Source: Gnetum montanum (lineage: Eukaryota > Streptophyta > Gnetopsida > Gnetales > Gnetaceae). From it: DNA of 64,000 nucleotides. Shown here piece by piece: positions 44,365 to 56,701 of the stretch. The notes under the pieces are model-generated. The model saw nothing but the letters and a program-made list of their open reading frames with translations, did not search any database and had not been told where the DNA came from. The number at the start of each line of letters is the position of its first letter. The stretch's first letter is position 1. The stretch spans positions 376,386 to 440,385 of the forward strand of contig MNCI01004849.1 in NCBI GenBank assembly GCA_015680685.1, read 5' to 3'. The translations under genes and the position numbers were made by a program.

Positions 44365-45216
44365 TGATGAGCAGTAAGATACCCCTACACCCAACCATAC
44401 GAATACAAGCATTCACGTGTGATCCGGTCGAACTTCAAGGATTAAGTGCTTATGCACCTACACAGAACGAGGATGAGTTATGCAATCGTTGTCTTCCCAA
44501 GCTTACTTGTAAGGCATAATTGTATGGTTAAGTAAACTAGAGGTATATGATTTTTATGTTTTTTTTATATTTTCTATCTTGGTCTCCTAAGTGTGTGTAA
44601 TGAAAATATTTAATTAACTAATGGGTTTTTGGAACTCTAATGTGAATCAAATCCTAACACCAGCATCTGTTCCCACTCTCCAGACACATCCTGAACTAGT
44701 GTAACACTACTCGGATTACCAAACGCTAGTTGTTATTGGGTTACCAAGTGTTCCATGTATGCTCGAACTGGTCGTGCTAAGTGTGCTAATTCATTAATTC
44801 TATGAAAATAACATTAATTAACTACTAAAAGCATCAAATAATAGTAAATAACATTAAATGCAATAATTAAGCTATTCTGAATGTTGCAAAGTGTATCACA
44901 AAGTTTGTCTTTATTTCTAGACACAAGGTATGCTTAGGTACACAATGCTTGAATAAAGATCCATTCACTTTATGACTCCTATTGCGGACACTCAGAAATA
45001 CTTCTAACTCTGGAAGGGAAAAATTGCAAGAGTTCAGCTAAAGAACTAAAAAATTACTCCCCTACAGCAAGTGCCCCTGTCTCTTATTTATAGCCAATGA
45101 GATAGGCTCCGACATCGTGTGTCTGATGTCGCTTGGCCCATTCGATATCGCATATATGATATCGAGGGTCTGATATCATGGGTCCAATATCGGGTTGCTT
45201 ATTTGATGACTCATCA
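44365..45216 (-). repeat. Athila 5' LTR
   Basis: 852 bp, same ends as the partner LTR. TATAAATA is at 45,092-45,085 on the minus strand. It is the promoter-bearing copy for the element. Confidence 0.95.
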
Positions 45217-45221
45217 ATATT

Positions 45222-46050
45222 AATTTTAGAATAATTAGCTTTGGCTTGATGATGTTAAAATGGTTCATTTTTCTATTGCAAAAGGTCAATACTAGTTTAA
45301 TAGAGAGAAATCTCCTATCGATATCCTTAATCATAGATGAAATACTCAAGATATTGAAAATGATTAAATACAAAGGTTTAAGAACTTATGAAAACTTGAG
45401 GCTTAGCAAAAAGTGCAACTTTTTCCTTGGTCTTTATTATATAGAGGCCTTTCTATTGGTCATCAATTACAACTTCATAGTGTTGATAATCTAATTTGTC
45501 TAGTTTGCTCTCATGAAGACTCTATCAAACATGTTTTCATTTATTGTTCTTTTGTTCAAAAAGCTTAGCAATGGTGTATTTCAATTTCTGGATTTCAAAA
45601 ATTTCAAAATTATTATACTTATACCATTTATGCAGGGATGATAAATAATAATAGCTTTAATATTTTTTGGAATTTACTTAGGCTTGATGTTCTATTTTGC
45701 ATCTAGAAGCATAGATGTGATGTGATTTATAAGAGACATTCCATATTGTAGAGCTTCAATTTTTAGATGAAATTGAATCTTTAAATGAACTTTTTATTTT
45801 AGGTGCATGGTAAGAGAAGGAAGTACCTATGGATATGAATTCTCTATTTTTCTTTTCTTATGTAGATGGAAAGATGCGCTTTGTCTTATGTCTTAATTTC
45901 TTTTAGAATATTTAGTATTTTCTATCATTTTTGATTTATACTAATTTTTACTTTATTTTCATTTATATGACTCCTTTTATTGTAAGTGAAAACTTGAAAG
46001 CATGATTTTGATAGAGGGCAAGGCTTGATTCTTTTCCTACCCTAGAGGGG
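45222..46050 (+). mobile_element. L1 LINE, 3' segment with zf-RVT
   Basis: This is the continuation of the L1 split by the Athila insertion. It contains DNLICLVCSHEDSIKHVFIY, CSFVQKA and later KHRCDVIYKRHSIL, the zinc-binding C-terminal domain with CxxC...H...C intact. Stops are frequent. The 3' end is unclear, at the latest about 46,300. Confidence 0.7.
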
Positions 46051-46656
46051 AGGTTCTTTAGGAGTTTTTGCATGGGTAAAATCTAGTATTACCACCCCCA
46101 AAACTATTAAGCCTTTCCTTTAGCAATCAGTCCTTTTATTGGTGTTTTGAAGTTCTAATGTAAATGCACTTTGTGTTTGGTTCTTTTGGCCATGAACTAG
46201 TGTAACTTTGATGTGGATATATAGTTTTTGTTTTTTAAATATATTGTTTTGGTTTTTGGAGGTCTACCATAACAACCCCACACCCAATTTTTCTTTATTT
46301 TTGTATCAAAGTTTAGTTCTAGATAATACTTATGGTCTAAGATATTAATCATTGAGGGTATCTGAATCTAAAATAATTCTCCTATACATTAAAATAATTA
46401 TAAACAAATATAATAATGCCTAACAAGATTAAAACTAGCATCCTCTTGCCTAACAAGATGGATTATGATAAATTTGAATAGTAAGTTATGAATACAAGAA
46501 CTTTAGTTTATTTGACTAGAGGTGAGGCTTAGATTTTGAAAGCATCCCAACCAACAATGTAGACTAACACCATCCTAAAATGTATTTATTTAATATTACC
46601 TTTTAAATAAATGTCAATTTAAAAATTTACCCATTAACTATGAAGCACAATTTCTT

Positions 46657-46685
46657 TATATATATATATATATACACACACACAC
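46657..46685. repeat. TA/CA microsatellite
   Basis: A (TA)n run passing into (CA)n. Confidence 0.95.
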
Positions 46686-47650
46686 GAAGCATAAGGTTTT
46701 ATACAAAGCTCAACCTAGCAAATTACAGGATGGAAATTTTCCTTTAAAGAATTTTATCCTATGTGTTCATATAAGCCATATTGATATAGCTACATGAGAT
46801 AGTTTTCATTTGATAGCTATAATATCACATTAACTTAAAATTAATCATATATAAATTATAAAATAACTTAAGGAGCCTAAATTAATTACTTGAGAAATTT
46901 AGTACACCAAGTATGAAACCTTATAATTTCATAAGCATAATTGAATAAACCATAAATATTAAACACTTTATAATATCCATAAAAAGATTCACTAAAATCC
47001 CACATAATTATCCTTTTAAGTAGAAGGTTACAAGAGGTACAATAGATAATCACATTGTCATCTTTATAGATCCATAACATGACTCCACTTATAAAAAAAT
47101 ACTTGAATTCTTTATCCGCAATGTATCTCTAATCACCATTGCTTCTACTATGCACTTTGATCCATTAATGACATTGTTACATTGAAACTCCATCCAAGTC
47201 ATTATATACAATATACATGGAACATAGGCCTAGAACACCTTTATAGTAGAAGAAACCATCTTGGTATTACCTAGAATGAAGCTGGAAGATGGCGCCCATG
47301 CTACACATTGTTACAACCAATAACAAATATCAAATAACCAAACTATGAATCAAAACATAATCGTTAACTTATTTGATAACCAATATCATTAACATTGCCA
47401 TTAATGCATAATTTTACTACTAATCCATGATTTTCATTTAGCAGTGATACTCTTGTGACTTTCCAACATTAGATGTAGAATAACTATAAGGTTGATACTA
47501 ACTTTACTAGTCATCAAGGACTATTTGTTGTGACATATCATCTATCTAGGTCAAGCTTCATGAATATCTAAAGTCCAACTATTGGATAAGCCATTTGCAT
47601 AAATGTTAAATGTTAAGAATGGGGGTGTTGGAACCCAAAATAATTGAAAC

Positions 47651-48440
47651 ATAGGTACACCCCAAGATTTATAGAAGTTTATAACTTATTGTTACCTAGT
47701 AGAAGTGAACTTATGACCTAGGGTTACTAGGCCAAGACCCATACTGCTAGGCTAACATCTCATTATTATTAAATGTTATGAATGATTTATTGTTGGGTAG
47801 CAATCCTGTATGTAAGATCTCTACCTTAGACATCTCTTACCTCTTTGGTATGTTTGTGAGTTTAACCTTTCGTATCTTGTGTTGAACCTATGTCATGTGC
47901 TTTATTAACCTTTTTCCCTTCTATTGACCATGCTTGTATTGTCTAAGCTATGTGCCTCATTATTTCATTTTAGATGCTTTTAAATAATTGAATATTTTAA
48001 ATTTATCTTTTATTTTATTTTTATTTTTTAATTATTTTTAGTATTTAGTATTTTCTTTTAATTTATCATATGCTTACTAAACTCTTTTGTTGGATTTTTA
48101 AGCTAATAGGTATAAGTTACTAGATGGATCATTGGTACATGGGGTACTACCCTTGTGATATGCTTTAGTTGGGTTATTTTGTATTTGTATTTAAATATTT
48201 TTATAAATATTTATAATAATAATTATAATATAGGTACACCCTATGATATATAGTCTAATTAGAACTTTATAACTCAACACTACCCATCAAAATAAAACCT
48301 ATGACTTGAAACTTTTAAATCAAGAGTTTTACTAGTAGGCTAATACCTCATTGTTAGTTTTATTGTTAGCTTATGTTTTAGAGGATCTTGTGCTCGTATC
48401 TTGGTTAGTTATGTTTAGACCTTAGACATTGTTATTAGTT
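47651..48440. repeat. Diverged direct repeat pair
   Basis: Blocks 47,651-47,840 and 48,230-48,440 share ATAGGTACACCC, TTATAACT, CTATGAC/TTATGACC, TAGGCTAA...CTCATTRTTA and ACCTTAGACAT in the same order. Similarity is moderate, with indels. About 390 bp of unrelated sequence lies between. Confidence 0.6.
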
Positions 48441-48938
48441 TGGACTTAGATATAGCAACTAGCTAACCCATAGGGGGTACCTATTAGGATAGCGTTAGGC
48501 ATAAGCCCATGTTAATATTATTTTAATTTTAATTTTAGAAATTATATTTTCTTTTTATTTTAGTTTTCCTAATAGAATTACCCTTTTTTCCTAACCATGG
48601 TGTATCCTTGTAAGCATCAAAACGCTCTAGAGTTGAGCTAAGTTTTGTAAAGATTATGGGATCCTTCAAACCACATATTGGAATTGTTGGGACCTTGTGA
48701 AGTTGAGTCGTTTCATAGCGATGAAACACTTTAGTGAAAAGCTCAGTGCTTGAACATGATGTGGTGTCCTTCAAACCACATTTTTGAGAAAACAAAGTCT
48801 AGAGGTGTGTAAGGATTATACCCTCTAAGTGTGGACATATCCAAGTTCGGAAATGACGTAAAATTTGTGTTTATGTGCCACAAATAGTTTTTATTAGGGA
48901 ACTTATTCAATCCCCCTTCCAAGTTCTTGATCCTCGAG

Positions 48939-48950
48939 TGGTATGAGATC
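48939..48950 (+). other. tRNA-iMet-type primer-binding site
   Basis: TGGTATGAGATC resembles the copia PBS TGGTATCAGAGC with two mismatches. It lies 36 bp ahead of the gag ATG, the usual arrangement. Confidence 0.6.
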
Positions 48951-48985
48951 CTGGTACTCTTCATTTATGCTATAAAGAGTGAACT

Positions 48986-50572
48986 ATGGAGAAGACATCC
49001 TACATAAATCCACCAATGTTTGTTGGATTTGATTTTTCCTTTTGGAAGGCAAGGATGCAAGGCTTCTTCTATTCAATGGTTTTGAAGTATGGAAGTCCAT
49101 CGTTGAAGTTACGCATCACTTGTCGACAGTGCATCCAAGACTCTCAAGCCAGATAGCCAATGGACATTAGAAGAAAACGATAAGTTCATGTATGATTCCA
49201 AAGCAAAAAATTGTTTATATTATGCATTGAATAATTTTGAATTCAATAGAGTAGCTAGATGTTAAATTGCTAAAGAAAATTGAAAAACATTAGAAGCTAC
49301 CTATGAGGGCACATCCATAGTTAAACAATCAAAACTCTTAGTTTTGCAAAGTGAATATGACAAACTTAGAATGAGAGAAGGAGAAATGATAAAAGATTAT
49401 TTCTTTAGAGCAAATGATCTAGTTGTAGCAATTAGGTGTATAGGAATGGATTTTCCTAAAAGTGATGCAATCATTAAAATGATTAGAACACTACAACCAA
49501 AATTTAGACCTAAGGTTACATCTATGGAAGAAATTAGAAATTTTTTAGTCTTAAAGTTTAAAGGGCTCAAAAGTGCTCTCATTGCTTATGAAATGAATCT
49601 CATAAGTGAAGGAGTTATAAAAGAATAGTCCATTGTCTTGAAATTATCATCCAAAGAAAAGGACCTAGACGAACAAGAAATGCACAAAGAAGAAGAGGTA
49701 GCACTTCTATCAAGGAGGATTCAAAGGGTTCTAGCAAAAAAGGGAAATACGTTCAATTATCAAGGATCCAACTAATTCAACATCAAATATAAGGATAGAG
49801 GTAAGAATTTTTAAAACTTAAATTTTGATTCCTTTTCAATAGAATGTTGGATATGTGGTGGAAGAGGCCATGCAGCCTCTGAATGTCCTAGCAATGGTAG
49901 GTCACAATGGAAAGATAGGAATGATATGGATATGAAAATGACCAACTTCTATATAAGCTGGGATGATGGAGAACAAAGTGAAGAAGAGGTGGAGGATGAT
50001 GCAAAAGATTCACACCTCATATGTATTGCTTTCATAGATGATGATGTTGACATCTTAGATGATGATCAATTTGAGAATGAGAAAGAGAGGTATGACCTAT
50101 TATGTAAGGAACTCTTATCATTTCAAAGTATTTGTGTAAAGTTAACTATGAAAATAAAAACAAAGGATCAAGATATTTATTTATTAAATATAACAATTGC
50201 TGATCTCACAAAGAAATCTTAGAGCTTAGGGATGAGAATAAAGAGCTAACCAAGTCTTATGAGTAGATTAAAAAAGAACTTGCAGCTGTCAAACTTTTAA
50301 ATGAAATGATGGTCAAAGGAAAAGAGTCCTTTTGGATGGCTCTTTCACAAGGAAGAAGTCCACATGATAAAAGTGGGCTAGGGTGTTACTCACAAGAAGA
50401 AGCATCTACACAAACTTCATCCAAACAAAAGGCTTTTCCAAAGATTGAAGTATTAACAAATATCACATCCCAACCACAAATAACTCCATGGTTTGATTAC
50501 TCTAATGATAGAGAAAGGTTATATGTTATTACTATAATGGATTTGGATACAAGAAATGGGATTGCAATTTAA
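48986..50572 (+). pseudogene. Sirevirus-like Ty1/copia gag, broken
   Basis: It starts MEKTSYINPPMFVGFDFSFW KARM, the usual copia opening. After frameshifts, 49,344-49,628 gives the UBN2-type capsid region (LQSEYDKLRMREGE-like; MIRTLQPKFRPKVTSMEEIR). A zinc knuckle CWICGGRGHAASEC (CX2CX4HX4C) is at about 49,846-49,890. The acidic coiled-coil C-terminal extension (49,926-50,222; EEEVEDDAKDSHLICIAFID) is typical of Sirevirus Gag. GRSPHDKSGLGCY and a second, decayed knuckle (CYYYNGFGYKKWDC, with Cys and His replaced by Tyr) follow. No protease, integrase or RT is found downstream. Confidence 0.8.
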
Positions 50573-51485
50573 TGTTTTATCATATGAACACCTAGTCATA
50601 TCATAAGACTCCTTGGTCTTACCCAAATGTACTTAGAAAGGAAATCTTGCAGGACAAAAAGAATATATGGACAACTCAAAAGGACAAGGTAGTTAAGAAA
50701 GTATGGAGAATCAAAAGGAAGGAACATTAGAATGAGAAGACTCTGTCCAGCAACTTTGTGAAAGGAAGACAATCCTTGGGAATAGAGAAAGTTGATGTAA
50801 GAAGAGGTACCTTAATAGAGGAATCTCTTTCTTAATCTTCTTAGGCACTCTCATCTTTTCATCAGTAAGGAGGGTAGCTAGAGGTAAGTTTTTAATTCAT
50901 TGTTAAAATCTCTTAAGACTATAATCCTTGATATCCATTCCTAAACCCCATCTCACTAAACCTCATCTTGTTGGGATGTCTTCCTGAAGATGTCTTCCAT
51001 AAGATGTCTACATGTTACAAGAGACATCTCTTTAGAGATGTCTACCTCTTAAAGGAGATGTCTACCTATACTTTTAGGTATGGAGGAGACATCTATCTTT
51101 TGGAAGATACATCTACTTTTTCATTAGAAACACTCATTTGACATGATTATATAAATCTAAATCCTTTGTTTTGACTCATTTTCAACAAGATGACCAAGGA
51201 GAGATGACTAGGGCTCTATCAACGATAATGATTTGTGCATTCATGGTCCATAAGAAAGTTGGAACATCAAGGCTATCACATAGGAAGAGCAAGAAGTCAA
51301 AGGAAGCTTCCACTAGTACTACAAATACCTACAATTTGTAGTTCAAATCAATTAGTTCCTAGCACTAGTTTGAGGTAACTCGAATCATTTTTGTCATTTT
51401 TGAGCATTCTCTTTCTTTCCCATAGCATAGACAAAAGGAGTTAATGCATTTCTTCTAAGTATTAAATTAGGCTACTTTCATTTCT
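50573..51485. other. Copia-derived spacer
   Basis: Early part reads KVVKKVWRIKRKEH-like copia sequence with stops. A minisatellite-like block of GAAGATGTCT/AGACATCT units lies at about 50,985-51,115. No further frame is supported. Confidence 0.5.
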
Positions 51486-51990
51486 ATGAATTTTTATATG
51501 TCCAAAATTATTATCAAAGAATTTTACTATAACATTATTATTACAAATGTTTCTATTGGAATCTTCAATACAATGGTTGGGGATTTACTAATTGATGTGT
51601 CTCCTCAAGTTGTTAATGCATTACTTGGAATTTCTAGTGCTAACGTGTTTGGAGTCACCATTCATCATGAGTGACATTTTTATGAATGGTGTAATTCAAA
51701 TTTTCGAAGATGAATTTTGTGATGCATTGTTTGGGGAGTTAGTGTCTCTTCATAGTGAAAGAACTTATTGGAATCAAATGACACTAGATTCTTCCATCCT
51801 ATCACTCATTATTTTGTATAACATCATTGTAAAAGGGGGAAGCTATAATTATTTGTTACCTACCTAGTCATTTGTTTTCTTTAGCCTTCTTAAAAGAAAA
51901 CCATGGGAATTGGGTCATACTCTTTGTCATGACATGTTAGGTTTGTTTACCAAGAAGAGAATCCTTGGGGTACCCTCACCTCATTAGATT
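51486..51990 (+). pseudogene. Putative plant transposon protein domain fragment
   Basis: Two overlapping frames (51,486-51,674 and 51,592-51,867) give IKEFYYNIIITN, VSPQVVNALLGISS, then LDSSILSLIILYNIIVKGGS and KPWELGHTLCHDML. The order FY..., N-LLG-, -ILYNI-GG- and LGH follows the domain often annotated as putative plant transposon protein in retroelement-derived sequences. It is broken by frameshifts and a stop. Its relation to the copia gag upstream is unclear. Confidence 0.55.
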
Positions 51991-53270
51991 TTTGATTTGA
52001 CAAAGGGGTGTCCCCATTCCTAACATGCCTTTGCTTAAAGGAAAGAGGAGCCTTGATTGCCTACCACTAAGTCCCTTAATGGTAACAGATAGTGACTCCC
52101 TGCCATCCTTTGGCTGGTTTTGAGCCTACATAGTGGGATAAACATGTTAAATCCATAACTTGGAGAGTTGAGATGGATCTTGGCTTATCAATTTTCCATC
52201 TTTCCTCACCACTAGGAACTCCACAAATCTCCTTAGATATGTTGCAAAGAATGCATAATGCATGTGCCATTTCGTTATGAGGTTGTCACAGAGTTTAAGG
52301 ATTTTACCACATAGCCCAAAAACCAAGTGACCAGCCTAGTTGAATCAAGAATCCTTTGAAAAGACTGCTAGGTTTACTCTATTTAGTGAATGGAATGGTT
52401 TTGGTGCCACGGGGGTATCAAAACTTATGATACATAGTAACCCAACTAGATTTGTACACCTGCAACACCTACACATAGCCAGAGTTCTATCAGTAATTAG
52501 GTAGAATTTACAGTTAAATTTATGGCCAAAATCCTATAAAAACCAAGTACCAACATAACCAAAATATTCCACACTTTTGCATTTTCAAACATACTTTTGC
52601 ATTCAAGAGCTCTTGCAATCTTGCAAATATGTAGCTTCTTGAATCATCCCCGTGTGGAACCTTTGTAGCCATTGTGATCCCTTTTATCCCATTGGAGATT
52701 GTGTGAGTGTTTGGTACCAACATTGAGCATTTTGGGCTTGAGACTTCTAGTGTTACTTCTCCTCATCACTAAGAAACCTCCACACATCTCATCGCCATGC
52801 ATCACCAACATTGTAGATTTGGTGCAAAGAGTAGTAAGGTTCGATAGCATTGGAAGTTACAAAACCTCTAGATCATGGAGTTGATGGTGGTATGCAAAGC
52901 CACCAGTTTGAATAGACTTTGAACCCCCACTAAAGTGAACCTCCCTTCTACTCCAAGCACATATTGTACACATTCCTTGAATCTTCTTTATTTCTTTTAG
53001 AATAAAGTATACAGTTCTATTTGTGAGCAAGTTTTATTCATTTGTTTTATTTCAATGGATTTATTTTCTAGATTTGTATTTGCATTTTATTTGGTTATCT
53101 CATTTGATCCTCCTTAAGTCCCTAGGTGATCTAATGGACCGTCCTATGCACCTCAGATCCTATTTTGTTTGGAGGCCCTTGGGATCCATGTTTAAAAGTA
53201 TTGCACTAGGATCTTAATTTTTCTAGTGACTAAATTTTCTAATCACAATAGATCTAAGGTGGAGTTCCAT
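51991..53270. other. No feature recognised
   Basis: Mixed sequence with short frames on both strands. Nothing matches a family I know. Confidence 0.4.
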
Positions 53271-53271
53271 G

Positions 53272-54118
53272 AGTGCTGAGTGGCAAGTAGTTGCTACACC
53301 CAACCATATGAATCATAAGTGTTCACTAGTGATCCGGTCAAATTTTGTGAACTTTAGTTCTCCAAATGCAAGTAGTAAAGATAGTGAACTACGGACATGA
53401 TTGTTGTCTTCTGAGCTTCACTTGTGTAGGTGCAAGTGTATGATTAAGTGAGAGTGAAGGAACATGATTTGTATTAATTTTTATATTTTATTCTAATTAT
53501 CCTAAGTATGAAATGAAGTATTTAATTAAAAACTAATCTAAGTGAGTAACTAATACCTTAGTCTATTTCCTAACATAAGTATTTAGGCTCACCTTCCATA
53601 CACATCTTGAACTTGTTATGATGCTACTAGGTTATCAAGTGTTATGCTACTTGGTGTGCTAAGCATTGACAATATGCTTGAGGCAGTCGTACTTATGTGT
53701 ATTACTTAAGCATATTAATTAATCAATTAATTGAGAACATGAATTTAAAGTACATGAATAGTAAAGTGCATAAAAGTAAACATTAAGCTATTCCAAGTGC
53801 TGTAAGGTATTTCAAGAATCTCACTTTATTATTATTAGATTGAAGTATTCAGGTACATCGATGCTTGAATAAGAATTCATACAATTCTTGAAATCCTACT
53901 GTTGGTACTTAGAAAATATTCTAACTTCTACGAGAACAAACTACAGGAACTTTGTTATGTTATTGACTCAATAGTGCCATAAATGTGGTGGGTATGCACA
54001 TTTATATAGGAAAAGGTAGATGCTACGTTGACGCATATGCATTGGTGCATTAACTCATGTGTCAATGGGGTTATGTTGATGCATGCCCATTGACGTAGCC
54101 CAAGTTTATGACTTATCA
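53272..54118 (-). repeat. 3' LTR of a minus-strand Ty3-type element
   Basis: It begins TGCTGAGTGGCAAGTAG and ends GACTTATCA. It follows the Athila LTR in order and orientation: CACCCAACCATA, TGATCCGGTC, TAAGCTATTCC, TTTATT and CTTGAATAA blocks. On the minus strand TATATAAAT (near 54,000-54,010) is a likely promoter box. The adjoining AGCCCCCATGACTAAG matches the PPT of the Athila element, so internal sequence continues to the right. Confidence 0.7.
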
Positions 54119-56700
54119 AGCCCCCATGACTAAGCCTCAAGTGAACAAAAGTAGGATTGAGCTTTTTACAAAATTGGAAAGGTATGGAACCATAGATAAA
54201 CAAGCTTACTAATTACTCTAAGTGCCTAATTGTACGGATTTACATTAACTACAAAAATGGATGTTTAGGAAAATAAAATTAAACATCCTTGTAAAATTGG
54301 ATAGCTAGAAATCCTCTAATAATTGAAGATGAAGAGAATATTAGACAGTGCTAGGAGGTGGAGGTTCCTACAGTGCTAAAGGGCCTTCTCAAGCCTATGG
54401 TATTTGTGGTAGTGGTGGTTGAGGTAGAGGAGGTGGCTGTAGCTATCCTATTGCAATTTCTACTTCAAGTGAAAGGTGAAAGACATTCAACGATGCCTTC
54501 ATATTCTCCTCCATGCTCTATGGGTCATACACAGTTCACATAGCATCATCAATGTGGACTGGTATGGGGATGTCGCACAAATAGCGCATTATAGAGAACA
54601 ACTTCTTGACATTGATAAACTAGGCTGTGAATTATTTTCATTTGACATCAAACATCTTGATAAGGTTTTGTAGTTCCTAGTACTCTTTCATTCTTTCGAC
54701 TAGGTTCTTAGTAATTGATTGTTGGTCTGTGAATCAGCTCCTGACAACTTCAAGCTTTTGCTTTGTATCCTTGTGATGCTTGAACTTAGGTTGCTAGAAA
54801 AGGTATGAATTGGCCACTTGTTTTTCCAACTCTAACTGTGGCCTTCTTATTGTTAGCATGGTCAAGTTTGCATAACAGAGGTTGGTAAGCTCCATGTACT
54901 CTATCATCTCTTTAATTTGTAATTCCTTCAAAAGGATCTTAGCATTGTTGTAGGCATCTAGTCCGTCAAAGATTGGTTGCCACACATCACCTCTTTGTTG
55001 GATTTGTTGGATGGTCTCATTCATTTTTGCCTTTGCCAGTTGAATCTCAACTTCATTCACCTATTTGAGGAGTCCAACCTAGTCCTTGTAATGATTCTTT
55101 ACATGTTTGAATTTTAGGGCCTCATTCTTCTAGGTGGCTACCTCAATTACTATTTTTTGGCAAAGGGCACAAACTTCCTTCATTGAGAGATCTTGATTTT
55201 TAGCTATCAACCTCCTTAGGTCTATGTTTACCTTATCAAGTTGCTCCTGCTATTGTTGCATAAATTCCACCATATGATCCTTTTGTGTCTTGACATTTCA
55301 TAGGCTATTAATGTCTTTGGTTAGAGCATGATTCTCCTTTTGGAGTTGTGACAAGCCCCTATCAATGTTGAAGGCCATGGCCTTTGATTAGAATGCATTG
55401 AAGATTGTTGGCTCTTTTGCATTCTCAACTTCTTTAAGTGTATTTTAAAGTTGTGAGAAAGCTTCATCTTTGGTCATTTCTTGGCTAAGAATGGCGAGAT
55501 CAACTAAGCGATCTCTCAATTTCGCAACTTTGGTAGTCAACCATTGATTTTAGATTGTGGCTACATCAAGTTGGATGTTTACAATGAGGATCATATGCTC
55601 GATTATGGCATGAACCTTTGATGTTTTTTCTTAAGTAGGTGGTGGTGGTGGTTGCTCCTCTTCTTACAATTTGGGGGGTAGCTTATCTTTCATCATTTCC
55701 TATTAAGACGTGGCAGGAGCATGATAAAGCATGTCATTAGTGTAATAGACTATCCCTTCCATTCTGTAGAGTTTTATGATGAGTTAAGGGAAGGAAAGTG
55801 TCTTTCTTCCACATTCATTCTCTTTGAATCTTTTCTTCATCTTTAGAAAGAGAAGCTATGGGAGGTTGACTGGGAACCTTTTGCGTAAAGTAGCACATGC
55901 ATAGGTAGAGAAGATGATGATCTTGCTTGGCCTCACCATTGGGTTTAGGTGGTAGGTCTCAATTTTGAAGTAAGCACTCTCTGCCTTGGTGAGTGCATTG
56001 TACTCCTTATAGTCCACTCCATAGCATCATTAGATCCATTCCTTTTTGACATCCAGGTTTGCTTGCGTTAAAATCTCTGCCAAAGTTACCCCACTATCAA
56101 GCAACTTAAGGATCTCTGAAATGACCTTGACCAAATAGGACACACTAATATCCTTAATCTTGATCAAGGGATATGATTGTCTATTATTTTAGAAGAGGTA
56201 CATGTCTTTCATGTACCACTCCCCACTGGAAGTGAGGATAGGCCACATGGGAGAGGTTTGTAGCTATGTTTTTGCCTCTTTTAGCACTAAGTCCAAGAAG
56301 GGACCAACATTAAGTTCTTGGAGAACCACATAACTGACCTCCTTAGAATAAATTTGTCTAAAGCAAGCCTTAGTCAAAGTGACTTCAAAATTGAGTTAAG
56401 GCCTTGATACCTTGTCTCACCTAGATTAGCTTGTTTCTACTATGGGAATATGCCAAATAGATTCCACTTCGGGCTCCTCTTGAAGAGGTCTCATGGCATG
56501 TGTTTCCATCTCTCCTTCATGGGATGGTTGTGGCTACTAGCCCCTTCCCCTTTGTGGCTACTTCTCCCATGGTCTATATGGTTCTCTTTCTAGTATCCTT
56601 TTTGACACCTATTGATGATCATTTCTGATTGGATCACAAATATGTGGTGGCCTTCAACTTTTGTGATATTGGGAAGTCATGGGATTGAAGGTATTCTTCA
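54119..56700 (-). pseudogene. Broken coiled-coil frame between LTR and integrase
   Basis: The minus strand can be read, with stops and frame changes, as a long charged protein. The clearest part is 55,060-54,794 (NEVEIQLAKAKMNETIQQIQ, QLELEKQVANSYLF). Upstream come SKAMAFNIDRGLSQLQKENH, LTKDINSL and DKVNIDLRRLIAKNQDLSMK, heptad-like and rich in Glu, Lys and Gln. A more globular N-terminal part (KIIIFSTYACATLRKRFPVN) precedes these. Its place directly upstream of a 3' LTR suggests an extra ORF of a Ty3/gypsy element. Function unknown. Confidence 0.5.
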
Positions 56701-56701
56701 A

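Larger units (their letters stand above)
35244..45216 (-). mobile_element. Complete Athila-type Ty3/gypsy retrotransposon
   Basis: A 9,973 bp element bounded by about 850 bp LTRs (35,244-36,096 and 44,365-45,216) with TGATGAG...CTCATCA ends, flanked by the 5 bp duplication ATATT (35,239-35,243; 45,217-45,221). It is transcribed from the minus strand. The PBS (44,363-44,345) resembles tRNA-Asp and the PPT is at 36,114-36,097. Domains in order: gag (about 43,320-42,430), protease (about 41,650-41,215), RT (40,730-39,920), RNase H (39,700-39,362), integrase (about 39,130-38,030). About 1.9 kb without a supported frame follows before the 3' LTR, where Athila relatives carry an env-like frame. RT wording such as QEGIVLGHKIS and the tRNA-Asp PBS point to the Athila lineage. 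Stops, frameshifts and lost catalytic residues make it inactive. Confidence 0.9.
46300..48930. other. Region upstream of copia gag, possible decayed LTR
   Basis: AT-rich DNA with a TA/CA microsatellite (46,657-46,685) and a diverged direct duplication (47,651-47,840 and 48,230-48,440). It may include the 5' LTR of the Sirevirus-like element that starts at 48,939, but no matching 3' LTR was found. No gene recognised. Confidence 0.4.

Noticed and set aside
35244-45216. Athila element as a currently active retrotransposon
   Set aside because: Stops, frameshifts and replaced catalytic residues in RT, RNase H and integrase, plus clearly diverged LTRs.
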